Positions 56,702-64,000 of a stretch of 64,000 bases of DNA are shown one piece after another. A model generated the notes under the pieces. It was not told the DNA's origin, ran no database searches, and saw only the letters and a program-made list of their open reading frames with translations. The stretch comes from Crocinitomicaceae bacterium (GTDB lineage: Bacteria; Bacteroidota; Bacteroidia; Flavobacteriales_D; Crocinitomicaceae). Each line of letters starts with the position of its first letter. Position 1 is the stretch's first letter. The position numbers and the translations under genes are program-made. The stretch is taken from positions 61,059-125,058 of the forward strand of contig JAGNZC010000003.1 of assembly GCA_017984635.1 (NCBI GenBank), read 5' to 3'.

Positions 56702-58114
56702 ATGATTGACGAACGTAGATTAACAACAGAAGAAAAGGCACTTAAAATCAACTTAACACCAGATATTTATGGCTGTTTTGCTGAAATTGGTGCAGGTCAA
56801 GAAGTTGCCGCTAACTTTTTTAAAGCTGGTGGTAGTTCTGGGACAATAGCTTATACGCAGTCTGCATATGATATGAAAGTATCTGATTCAATGTATGGCG
56901 AAGCTTCGCGTTATGTGTGCGAAGAGCGTCTAATCACGATGTTGAATACAGAATACGAAACATTAAAATACCGTTTACCTAATAAATACAAAGAATCACG
57001 TTTCTTTGCTTTTTGTAATACCGTTGAATCATTAAATTACCACAAAACGAATCAAGGTCAAGGTTGGGTTGGAATTCGTTTTCAAATGAGTTTGGAAGCT
57101 GAGCCGAACGAAGTGATTTTGCACATTCAAATGCATGACAATAGCCACAAAGCGCAACAAGAAGCGTTGGGTATTTTGGGGGTGAATTTGGTTCATGCAT
57201 GTTATTTTTCAGCAGATTTCAATGAATTTTTATCAAGTTTAGTACATCGCTTGCCGCGTGACCGAATGGAAATTGATATGTTGCGTGTTTCTGGTCCAGA
57301 TATGGAAGAAATTGACAATCGAATCGTAGCCTTGAATTTAGTGAAACGAGGAATTACAGATGCAACCATGTTTGATTTGTGCGGAAATGTTTTGCAACCG
57401 GCAGCTGCTTTATATAAAAAGAATATTTTATTGATGCGTGGTCGTTTCAGACCTGTAACAAAAGTGCATATTGACATGATTGAATCAGGCAGAAAACAAT
57501 TCTTGAAAGAAGAAGATGTTCAAGCTGAAAACGTATGTGAAATTTTTGAATTAACGCTCAAAGATTTAACGGCAGATGGGAAAATTTCAGACAAAGATTT
57601 TGTGGATCGTGCCGAATTATTGGGAACTTTGGGTTACACAGTAATGATTTCAAATTATTTGAAACATTATAAAATGGTAGATTATTTAGCGACGATCGCC
57701 AAAGGAAAGCGCATGGGTGTAATCGTTGGTGTATACAATCTACATACCATTTTTGATGAGCGTTATTACGACAATCTACCTGGTGGATTGTTAGAAGCAT
57801 TTGGCCGTGGATTCGGACACAATGTAAAAATGTTTGTATATCCAGCAAACGAAGTGGATTCTGGTGATTTATACTCCTTGAATGAATTGGTCATTCCAAA
57901 ACACTTGAAAGGTTTATTGCAATATTTGAAAGATAATAATAAAATGGAGGCTATTGAAGAATTTGATAGTCATTTGTTGCACATTATGTCGGATGATGTA
58001 TTGTCTAAAATCAAAGCTAATGCACATTGGGAAGAAGATGTTCCTGAGGAAGTAGCAAAAGCAATTAAGTTTTATGAATTGTTTGGTTATCACCAAGTGA
58101 AAGAGCTAAATTAG
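56702..58114 (+). CDS. Conserved protein of unknown function (family often mislabelled TonB-dependent receptor or adenylyltransferase)
   Basis: This 470-aa protein belongs to a family found widely in Bacteroidota and with homologues in cyanobacteria. It has no signal peptide, no barrel features and no strong transmembrane segment, so an outer-membrane receptor label is not supported. Recognisable family segments are LTPDIYGCFAEIGAGQEVAAN, GGSSGTIAYTQSAYDMKVSD, SGPDMEEIDNRIVALNLVK and GRFRPVTKVHIDM. I cannot assign a catalytic motif. It is followed after 2 bases by a WYL regulator, so the two are probably co-expressed. Function unknown. Confidence 0.85.
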   Translation: MIDERRLTTEEKALKINLTPDIYGCFAEIGAGQEVAANFFKAGGSSGTIAYTQSAYDMKVSDSMYGEASRYVCEERLITMLNTEYETLKYRLPNKYKESRFFAFCNTVESLNYHKTNQGQGWVGIRFQMSLEAEPNEVILHIQMHDNSHKAQQEALGILGVNLVHACYFSADFNEFLSSLVHRLPRDRMEIDMLRVSGPDMEEIDNRIVALNLVKRGITDATMFDLCGNVLQPAAALYKKNILLMRGRFRPVTKVHIDMIESGRKQFLKEEDVQAENVCEIFELTLKDLTADGKISDKDFVDRAELLGTLGYTVMISNYLKHYKMVDYLATIAKGKRMGVIVGVYNLHTIFDERYYDNLPGGLLEAFGRGFGHNVKMFVYPANEVDSGDLYSLNELVIPKHLKGLLQYLKDNNKMEAIEEFDSHLLHIMSDDVLSKIKANAHWEEDVPEEVAKAIKFYELFGYHQVKELN

Positions 58115-58116
58115 TC

Positions 58117-59133
58117 ATGCCTCATATAAAGAATGCACTTATTAGATATCGAATCATCGATCGTTGCATTCGAAATCAATACAAAAAATTCCCGACAAAA
58201 CAGGATTTAAGAGAAGCCTGCGAAGATGCTTTGTATGGCACAATTGATGGTGCTAATATTTGCGATTCAACCATCGAAAAGGACATGTTTGCCATGAAAA
58301 TGGAACACGATGCTCCCATTAAATACAGTAAAATAGAGAAAGGATATTATTACGAAGATCCAGAATTCTCTATTAACGACATTCCCTTAACAGAAGATGA
58401 TTTAAGTTCCATCAAATTTGCCGTTAGTACATTAATGCAATTTAGAGAAGTTGATCTTTTTAAACAATTTGGAAATGCTATTGATAAAATTGTTGACCGT
58501 GTTTCGATAGCGAGTAATCCAAATGACCAAGAAATAAATAATTACATTCAATTTGAATCTGCTGTTTCAACTGGAGGAAGTGAGTTTTTACCTCAATTAT
58601 TAGACGCGATTAAATCGTCGACTCTTGTAACCTTTTCCTACGCAAGTTTTGTTACCGACCAGCCTAAAAATAGAAAAGTAGTTCCTTTATTATTAAAAGA
58701 ATACCGAAACAGATGGTATTTAATAAGTTTCGATCAAGATAAAAAAGCAATTATTACCTATGCTTTGGACCGATTAAATGAGTTAGCAATTACGGAAGAA
58801 GTTGTTCAAAAACCGCAAGATTTCAATCCAGATACTTATTTTAAATATGCGGTAGGAATATCAACAAGTAATAATGATAAACCCATAAAAATTGAACTAG
58901 AGGCGAATCCCGTCGCAGCCAAATATATTGCTACTCAACCATTGCATGCTTCTCAAGAAAAAATAAAAGAAACCACAAAATTCACATTGTTTAAATTAGA
59001 AGTTTTGGTTTCAGAAGAATTAATTCGAACGCTTTTATCATTTGGGGGAGAAGTAAAAGTAATCAAGCCACTCAGTTTACAAATAGTTTTGATGGAGCGG
59101 ATTAAAAAAATGAACGAAATTTATAAAATGTAA
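58117..59133 (+). CDS. WYL-domain transcriptional regulator
   Basis: This 338-aa protein has an N-terminal DeoR/HTH_11-like helix-turn-helix (~5-75, IIDRCIRNQYKKFPTKQDLREAC) and a WYL domain (~165-245, LLKEYRNRWYLISFDQDKKAIITYALDRL). A WCX-like C-terminal segment follows. WYL domains bind nucleic acid or small ligands and often control DNA-damage or defence genes. Its neighbour upstream (2-base gap) is the unknown-function gene, which is the simplest candidate target. Confidence 0.88.
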   Translation: MPHIKNALIRYRIIDRCIRNQYKKFPTKQDLREACEDALYGTIDGANICDSTIEKDMFAMKMEHDAPIKYSKIEKGYYYEDPEFSINDIPLTEDDLSSIKFAVSTLMQFREVDLFKQFGNAIDKIVDRVSIASNPNDQEINNYIQFESAVSTGGSEFLPQLLDAIKSSTLVTFSYASFVTDQPKNRKVVPLLLKEYRNRWYLISFDQDKKAIITYALDRLNELAITEEVVQKPQDFNPDTYFKYAVGISTSNNDKPIKIELEANPVAAKYIATQPLHASQEKIKETTKFTLFKLEVLVSEELIRTLLSFGGEVKVIKPLSLQIVLMERIKKMNEIYKM

Positions 59134-59209
59134 AAACTACTTGTTTTTAGCCAGAAATTAAAGCTAATTCAGGAGTATATTGTATCTTCGTTGCATAAAA
59201 TTTTTGAAA

Positions 59210-59983
59210 ATGGAAATTCTTACAACGATCGAAAATGGAGTGTGTCAATTAAAATTAAATCGACCTGCCGTTTTTAATTCTTTCAACAAAGCAATGGCTT
59301 TATTATTACAAAGTGAATTAGACAAAGCAGCATTGAATGACCAAGTTAGAGTAATTGTACTAACAGGTGAAGGAAAAGCGTTTTGCGCAGGCCAAGATTT
59401 GTCAGAAGCAATTGATCCAGAAGGGCCAGAATTACAAGCGATAGTTCGCGATCATTACAACCCAATTATAGAACGCATTCGTACCATTGAGAAACCAATT
59501 ATTGCTGCAGTAAATGGAGTAGCAGCTGGTGCAGGTGCTAATATTGCGTTGGCTTGTGATATTACAATTGCAAAGAAGAGTGCCGCTTTTGTTCAAGCAT
59601 TTTCGAAAATTGGTTTAATTCCTGATTCTGGAGGTACTTATTTTTTACCAAGAATAATTGGTTCTCAAAAAGCAATGGCTTTGTTTATGACGGGTGATAA
59701 AATATCGGGTGAGCAAGCGGATCAATTAAATATGATATACAAAGCAGTAGAGGATGAATTGTTTGATGCGGAAGTAAATACATTTTCTCAATCGATTGCT
59801 TTGATGCCAACTAGAGCTTTGGGCTTGACCAAAAAAGCGGTTAACGAAAGTTATCGTAATACCTTGACAGAACAACTTGCACTGGAAGAGACGTTGCAAA
59901 CAGAAGCTGGCTTAACATATGATTTCAGAGAAGGAGTGAACGCTTTTTTAGAAAAAAGAAAACCTGTTTTTAAGGGGGAATAG
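59210..59983 (+). CDS. paaG: Enoyl-CoA hydratase/isomerase (PaaG-like)
   Basis: This 257-aa crotonase-family protein starts at ATG 59210. The oxyanion-hole motifs are GKAFCAGQDL (~63-72) and VNGVAAGAGANIALACDI (~103-120), and AFVQAFSKIGLIPDSGGTYFLPR (~125-147) matches the PaaG isomerase group of phenylacetate breakdown. A general beta-oxidation role is possible. paaH lies 700 bases downstream, separated by a repeat array and a four-helix-bundle gene. Confidence 0.87.
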   Translation: MEILTTIENGVCQLKLNRPAVFNSFNKAMALLLQSELDKAALNDQVRVIVLTGEGKAFCAGQDLSEAIDPEGPELQAIVRDHYNPIIERIRTIEKPIIAAVNGVAAGAGANIALACDITIAKKSAAFVQAFSKIGLIPDSGGTYFLPRIIGSQKAMALFMTGDKISGEQADQLNMIYKAVEDELFDAEVNTFSQSIALMPTRALGLTKKAVNESYRNTLTEQLALEETLQTEAGLTYDFREGVNAFLEKRKPVFKGE

Positions 59984-59990
59984 AAAAATA

Positions 59991-60190
59991 GATTGGAGAG
60001 AATTGGAGTCAGGAGTCAAGAATTAGGAGTGAATTAGATTGGAGATTTTTGAAGTCAGGAGTCAAGATTTAGGAGTGAAGTAGATTGGAGATTTTTGGAG
60101 GCAAGAGTCAAGATATAGGAGTGAAGTAGATTGGAGAGAATTGGAGTCAGGAGTCAAGAATTAGGAGTGAATTAGATTGGAGATTTTTGG
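59991..60190 (+). repeat. 46-bp tandem repeat, 4.3 copies
   Basis: Units begin at 59991, 60037, 60083 and 60129, with a partial fifth at 60175. Copies 1 and 4 are identical; copies 2 and 3 vary at several positions. Units contain GGAGTCAAG- and TTAGGAGTGA-like words, and the region carries many in-frame stops. There are no spacers, so it is not CRISPR. It starts 8 bases after the paaG stop and ends 46 bases before the four-helix-bundle gene. Confidence 0.9.
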
Positions 60191-60235
60191 TATCAAGCTT
60201 TTAGAGATTATAGAAAATAATAAGTATTTTGGAAA

Positions 60236-60589
60236 ATGAAACATAATTTTAGAGATCTAGGGATTTGGAAGGATTCATTTGCTATCGTAAAAGATGTTTA
60301 CGATTTATGTACTCAATTACCATCTGAAGAAAAATATGGATTAAAAAGCCAAATTCAAAGATGCGCAATTTCAATTCCTTCTAATATTGCTGAAGGTTCA
60401 GGAAGAACATCAGATAAAGAATTTCTTCATTTTTTGAATATAGCTATTTCTTCTTCTTATGAATTGGAAACTCAATTATTACTTTGTAATGAAATCTTCG
60501 CTATTGATGTAGATTTTATTATTGAAAAACTCCATATTAATCAACGTATGATAGGTGGATTGAAACGGAAAATTAATGCATTAAAATAA
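60236..60589 (+). CDS. Four-helix-bundle protein (S23/IVP, bAvd-like family)
   Basis: This 117-aa protein is a clear member of the 23S rRNA-intervening-protein/bAvd-like family. It starts MKHNFRDLGIWKDSFAIVKDVY and has the conserved SQIQRCAISIPSNIAEGSGR and ISSSYELETQLLLC. Relatives are found inside 23S rRNA intervening sequences or alongside diversity-generating retroelements, but here there is no reverse transcriptase or rRNA. It sits between paaG and paaH with a repeat array upstream and an inverted repeat word (CTTGACTCC) at 60651-60659, suggesting an inserted cassette. Confidence 0.9.
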   Translation: MKHNFRDLGIWKDSFAIVKDVYDLCTQLPSEEKYGLKSQIQRCAISIPSNIAEGSGRTSDKEFLHFLNIAISSSYELETQLLLCNEIFAIDVDFIIEKLHINQRMIGGLKRKINALK

Positions 60590-60680
60590 AACAAATTAAA
60601 CTATACTATTGGATTCATATTGGAATTGTTTATTGAAATAAGTCCTGTATCTTGACTCCAAAAGTCAAAAAATCTAAAAT

Positions 60681-61844
60681 ATGGTAGTAGGAGTATTAGG
60701 AGCAGGAACAATGGGAGCGGGAATTGCACAAGTTGCAGCCCAAAAAGAATGCGAAGTTGTTTTGGTTGATTTAAATCAAGATATGTTGACCAAAGCTGAG
60801 GCGAATTTAGATAAAGTATTAGCTCGTTTGGTTGAAAAAAACACGATCTCCGCTGACGAAAAAATAAATATTCAAGGAAGAATTACGTATTCAACGGATA
60901 GTTCAGATTTTAAAGCATGTAAAATAGTCATTGAAGCAATCGTTGAAAAAATTGATGTAAAACATGCCGTTTTCAAAAACTTAGAAGCTGTTGTTTCATC
61001 AGATTGTATATTGGCTAGTAATACGTCATCCTTATCAATCGCATCGATTGGATCTGTTTTATCAAATCCGGGACGTGTAATTGGTATTCATTTTTTCAAT
61101 CCTGCGCCCTTAATGCCATTAGTTGAAATTATTCCTGCTGTTCAAACCAGTCAAGAATCATTAGATTTTTCAAAAACATTAATTGATTCATGGGGGAAAT
61201 TTGGTGTTGTCTGTAAAGATACTCCAGGCTTTATTGTAAATAGGGTTGCGCGACCATTTTATGGAGAAGCGTTGCGAATTAATGAAGAAGGAATTGCAGA
61301 TTTCGCTACTATCGATTGGGCGATGACAGCATTATGTGGTTTTAAAATGGGACCTTTTACCTTGATGGATTACATTGGAAACGATGTGAATTATGCCGTT
61401 ACAGAATCAGTGTTTGAAGCGTTTTACTATGATCCGCGTTTCAAACCATCGTTTACCCAAAAGCGACACAAGGAAGCTGGTTATTATGGAAGGAAGTCGG
61501 GAAGAGGCTTTTATGATTATTCAGAAAACAGTGTTCAGCCTTTACCATTAAAAGATGAGTTGCTTGGACAAACGATTGCAAATAGAATTTTGGCCATGTT
61601 AATAAATGAAGCATTTGATGCTGTATTCATGCAAGTAGCATCAGCGGAAGATATTGATGTAGCGATGACAAAAGGAGTGAATTATCCAAAAGGTTTATTG
61701 AAATGGGCGGAAGAAATTGGCTGTGATCAAGTTCTTTCAACGTTGAATCAACTTTTCGAAGAGTATGGCGAAGACCGTTACCGTCCTAATCCGCTATTGA
61801 AACGTATGGTAAAGGAGCAAAAATCAGTATTTAATTTACGATGA
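60681..61844 (+). CDS. paaH: 3-hydroxyacyl-CoA dehydrogenase (PaaH-like)
   Basis: This 387-aa enzyme oxidises 3-hydroxyacyl-CoA with NAD+. The Rossmann motif is GVLGAGTMGAGIAQVAA (residues ~4-20), NTSSLSIASI (~115-124) and IGIHFFNPAPLMPLVEIIP (~135-155) follow, and the HCDH domain contains DTPGFIVNRVARPFYGEA. A second HCDH-like segment fills the C-terminus, as in PaaH. It works in phenylacetate or fatty acid breakdown. Its stop overlaps the start of a 59-aa membrane protein by 4 bases. Confidence 0.92.
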   Translation: MVVGVLGAGTMGAGIAQVAAQKECEVVLVDLNQDMLTKAEANLDKVLARLVEKNTISADEKINIQGRITYSTDSSDFKACKIVIEAIVEKIDVKHAVFKNLEAVVSSDCILASNTSSLSIASIGSVLSNPGRVIGIHFFNPAPLMPLVEIIPAVQTSQESLDFSKTLIDSWGKFGVVCKDTPGFIVNRVARPFYGEALRINEEGIADFATIDWAMTALCGFKMGPFTLMDYIGNDVNYAVTESVFEAFYYDPRFKPSFTQKRHKEAGYYGRKSGRGFYDYSENSVQPLPLKDELLGQTIANRILAMLINEAFDAVFMQVASAEDIDVAMTKGVNYPKGLLKWAEEIGCDQVLSTLNQLFEEYGEDRYRPNPLLKRMVKEQKSVFNLR

Positions 61845-62020
61845 ATAAAAAGACACGTCCATATATCATTCAATTTATTATTGGATTTATATTTTTATTC
61901 CTTTTTAAAAAATTTCTTTTTAAGGATAATCATGCGATCACATCTGCTTTTTTTGGCTCACTATTAGGAGTTTTATTTACTTTACTTTTTAATTGGATTT
62001 TTAAAAAGAAGAAAGATTGA
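61841..62020 (+). CDS. Small 59-aa membrane protein
   Basis: This frame is very short. It begins in an ATGA overlap with the paaH stop, so it is probably translated by coupling. Two hydrophobic segments (~10-24 and ~36-53) are flanked by basic residues, including a KKKKD end, so a two-helix inner-membrane protein is likely. No family recognised; function unknown. Confidence 0.7.
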   Translation: MNKKTRPYIIQFIIGFIFLFLFKKFLFKDNHAITSAFFGSLLGVLFTLLFNWIFKKKKD

Positions 62021-62128
62021 TAATTAGATCACTCTTATTAACACCTGATTTTTAACAAAATCATTTAATTTAAACTTCACTTAAATTTTAGGAAACATTA
62101 GATCGTGTTCTTTGTCAAAACATTTAAC

Positions 62129-62962
62129 ATGACCTTAAAAAGAAAAGTAGAAGTTGCTGTTATTTCAGATGTACATTTGGGTACTTATGGATCCAATGCG
62201 AAAGAACTTGTTAATTATTTAGAAAGTATTGAGCCTGAAATACTTGTATTAAATGGTGATATCATTGATATTTGGCAATTCAATAAACGATATTTTCCAA
62301 AATCTCACATGAAAGTAATACAAAGTATTACGAATCTATTAACCAAAGGAACCAAGATTCATTACATCACAGGGAACCACGATGAGATGTTTCGAAAATT
62401 CGCCAATTTCAGCATCGGTAATTTCCACATTCAAAATAAATTAGTCTTAAAGTTAGAGAGTGGAACGGCTTGGGTTTTTCATGGTGATGTTTTTGACACA
62501 ACGATGAAACATTCCAAATGGGTGGCTAAATTAGGCGGTAAAGGGTATGATTTATTGATTCTATTAAATACATGTATTAACTGGATTTCGGTAAAATTAG
62601 GACGAGAAAAAATTTCATTATCTAAAAAAGTAAAAGATAGTGTAAAAGGAATCATTAAGTATGTCAATAATTTTGAGAATACAGCAGCTGAAATAGCGAT
62701 AGAAAACGGATACGACTATGTCGTTTGTGGACATATACATCAGCCTCAAATTAAAAAAATCGCAGTTAAAGACAAAGAAGTGACCTATTTGAATTCTGGT
62801 GACTGGGTTGAAAATGCAACGGCATTAGAATATTCTGAAGGGAAATGGACATTATACAAACACCAACATACCAAAGAGAAAATTGAAGAAAAAGAAGATT
62901 TAAGTTTGAGTTATGCTCAATTGTTTGAAGAAGTAATTGAGAAATTATCTGTAACTAATTAA
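62129..62962 (+). CDS. lpxH: UDP-2,3-diacylglucosamine diphosphatase (LpxH-type metallophosphoesterase)
   Basis: This enzyme makes lipid X in lipid A synthesis. From ATG 62129 the protein is 277 aa; an in-frame GTG at 62105 is less likely. Metallophosphoesterase motifs are SDVHLG (~12-17), NGDIID (~44-49), GNHDE (~82-86), HGDVFD and GHIHQP (~202-207). It is related to the Bacteroidota LpxH-like group. A glycosyltransferase follows 10 bases downstream. Confidence 0.85.
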   Translation: MTLKRKVEVAVISDVHLGTYGSNAKELVNYLESIEPEILVLNGDIIDIWQFNKRYFPKSHMKVIQSITNLLTKGTKIHYITGNHDEMFRKFANFSIGNFHIQNKLVLKLESGTAWVFHGDVFDTTMKHSKWVAKLGGKGYDLLILLNTCINWISVKLGREKISLSKKVKDSVKGIIKYVNNFENTAAEIAIENGYDYVVCGHIHQPQIKKIAVKDKEVTYLNSGDWVENATALEYSEGKWTLYKHQHTKEKIEEKEDLSLSYAQLFEEVIEKLSVTN

Positions 62963-62972
62963 TTGGAAGTGT

Positions 62973-64000
62973 ATGAAAATATTATATGGTATTCAAGGCA
63001 CAGGAAATGGTCATTTGAGCAGAGCCGAAGAAATTATCCCAGAATTCTCCAAATATGCTGATGTTGATGTTATTATAAGTGGGAATCAATCGCAATTAAA
63101 AAGTTCGTTTGAAATTAACTACAAAAAAAGTGGGTTAACTTTTATGGCATCCAAAAAAGGAAAAGTAGACCTGTTAAGTACCATTTTCAAATCACATCCC
63201 ATCGATTTTATTCGAGACATTAAAAATTTCCCTATTAAACACTATGATTTAGTGATTTCTGATTTTGAACCAATTTCCGCATGGTCCGCGTTAATTCATA
63301 ATGTGCCAAGTATTGAGTTGAGCCATCAAGCAGCTGTATTACACTCAAGTTCACCAAAGCCAGAAAAGGAAGATGTTATTAGTAATTACATACTTAGTCA
63401 CTATTGCCCTTCCAAACTTAAATTTGGCTTTCATTTCGAAGAATATGATAAGCAAATTTACTGTCCAATTATTAGAAATGAGATACGACAATTGGACCCA
63501 ATAAAATCAAATCATTACACGGTTTATTTACCAGCATATGATAATAAGAGAATTTTAGGTATTCTAGCTCATTTCCCTGTAGAATGGCATGTTTTTTCAA
63601 AATACACAAAATCAGAGTACAAAGAAAACAACGTTGTTTTTAAACCAATTGAAAAGGAATCATTTACAAATAGTTTAATTTCATGTGAAGGAATTCTATG
63701 TGGTGCCGGTTTTGAATTACCTGCTGAAGCATTGTTTTTAGGTAAAAAATTAATGGTGATTCCAATGAGTGGCCAATTCGAGCAAGAATGCAATGCGGAA
63801 AGTTTAAGAAGAGTTGGTGTTACTGTTTTAACAGAATTGAGCTTGTCTTTTTACAGAGAATTTAATTATTGGATTAATTTCGAAAAGCCAATAGTTGTCA
63901 AATATGAGAATCAATTAACTAAAGTTGTTGAAGATGTTTTAACAACCTTTGAAAACAAACAAATTCCTGAAGTAAATTTTGAACGAATTTTGTTGAATCC
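62973..64000 (+). CDS. Glycosyltransferase-like protein (GT28/MJ1255 type), cut at the window edge
   Basis: This frame runs open to the window edge, about 342 codons without a stop. It begins MKILYGIQGTGNGHLSRAEE, the N-terminal signature of the MJ1255/VC2487-type glycosyltransferase family. Later landmarks are VISDFEPISAW, LSHQAAVLH, a donor-side LISCEGILCGAGFELPAEALFLGKK and PMSGQFEQECNA. It probably transfers a sugar to a lipid or surface glycan and, given its neighbour, may work in envelope lipid synthesis; the substrate is unknown. The 3' end lies outside the window. Confidence 0.85.
   Translation, partial: MKILYGIQGTGNGHLSRAEEIIPEFSKYADVDVIISGNQSQLKSSFEINYKKSGLTFMASKKGKVDLLSTIFKSHPIDFIRDIKNFPIKHYDLVISDFEPISAWSALIHNVPSIELSHQAAVLHSSSPKPEKEDVISNYILSHYCPSKLKFGFHFEEYDKQIYCPIIRNEIRQLDPIKSNHYTVYLPAYDNKRILGILAHFPVEWHVFSKYTKSEYKENNVVFKPIEKESFTNSLISCEGILCGAGFELPAEALFLGKKLMVIPMSGQFEQECNAESLRRVGVTVLTELSLSFYREFNYWINFEKPIVVKYENQLTKVVEDVLTTFENKQIPEVNFERILLN

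Noticed and set aside
56702..58114. TonB-dependent receptor label
   Set aside because: No signal peptide, plug or barrel features are present.
59991..60190. Possible CRISPR array or coding repeat
   Set aside because: The 46-bp units have no spacers between them, and frames through them contain stops.
60236..60589. Diversity-generating retroelement (Avd-like protein)
   Set aside because: No reverse transcriptase, template repeat or variable repeat is visible nearby; only the four-helix-bundle family is shared.

Overview
The window reads as core chromosome of an AT-rich member of the Bacteroidota, most likely order Flavobacteriales (a Crocinitomicaceae/Fluviicola-like lineage is my inference). 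The signs are: three secreted proteins with type IX secretion C-terminal signals (one Por-type tail, two gliding-motility/CHU_C-type tails); promoters of the Bacteroidota form TTG-N19/20-TAnnTTTG; almost no Shine-Dalgarno sequences; fusA running directly into rpsJ with no tuf; and the order rplQ-carA-eno.

Layout. 1-1105: 3' end of mutS, then a tRNA-Gly/tRNA-Leu pair with its own promoter and terminator. 1106-2347: an IS200-like (RAYT-type) transposase inside a nest of palindromes and an 18-bp tandem repeat, bracketed by 35-nt direct repeats. 2348-7766: a T9SS-secreted protein, fabD, a barrel-less TonB-plug protein, and a manC/SprT pair. 7859-12900: envelope genes (mlaE-mlaF, a POTRA/BamA-type outer-membrane protein, a 46-aa lipoprotein, lptB and tatC). 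13072-20108: recQ facing a tightly packed minus-strand cluster (lipoprotein, M20 amidohydrolase, half-size TSUP transporter, LuxE-like enzyme, NupG-like permease, bifunctional nuclease). 20209-23929: etfBA, pyruvate dehydrogenase E1 beta, and an outer-membrane protein.

24133-41159 is one uninterrupted ribosomal run (str, S10, spc and alpha operons joined) from rpsL to rplQ, ended by a strong terminator and followed by carA-eno. It includes rpmD and rpmJ, which are very short genes. 43806-49526 holds two adjacent giant surface proteins that share a C-terminal half but have unrelated N-terminal domains. The rest comprises urocanate hydratase converging on a RecB-like helicase-nuclease; an MbnP/MbnH copper-protein pair; a protein family of unknown function coupled to a WYL regulator; paaG and paaH split by a 46-bp repeat array plus a four-helix-bundle gene; and finally an LpxH-like lipid A enzyme with a glycosyltransferase cut by the window edge.

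Most of the window is ordinary housekeeping. The parts that look most worth following are the transposase with its palindromes (1281-2161), the repeat array plus four-helix-bundle gene inserted between paaG and paaH (59991-60660), the MbnP/MbnH pair (54830-56655), the family of unknown function at 56702-58114, the domain-swapped surface paralogues with (GGC)6 tracts, the apparently leaderless genes, and possible RNA structures upstream of rpsK and rpsD. No CRISPR array, prophage, restriction system or recognised defence island was seen.
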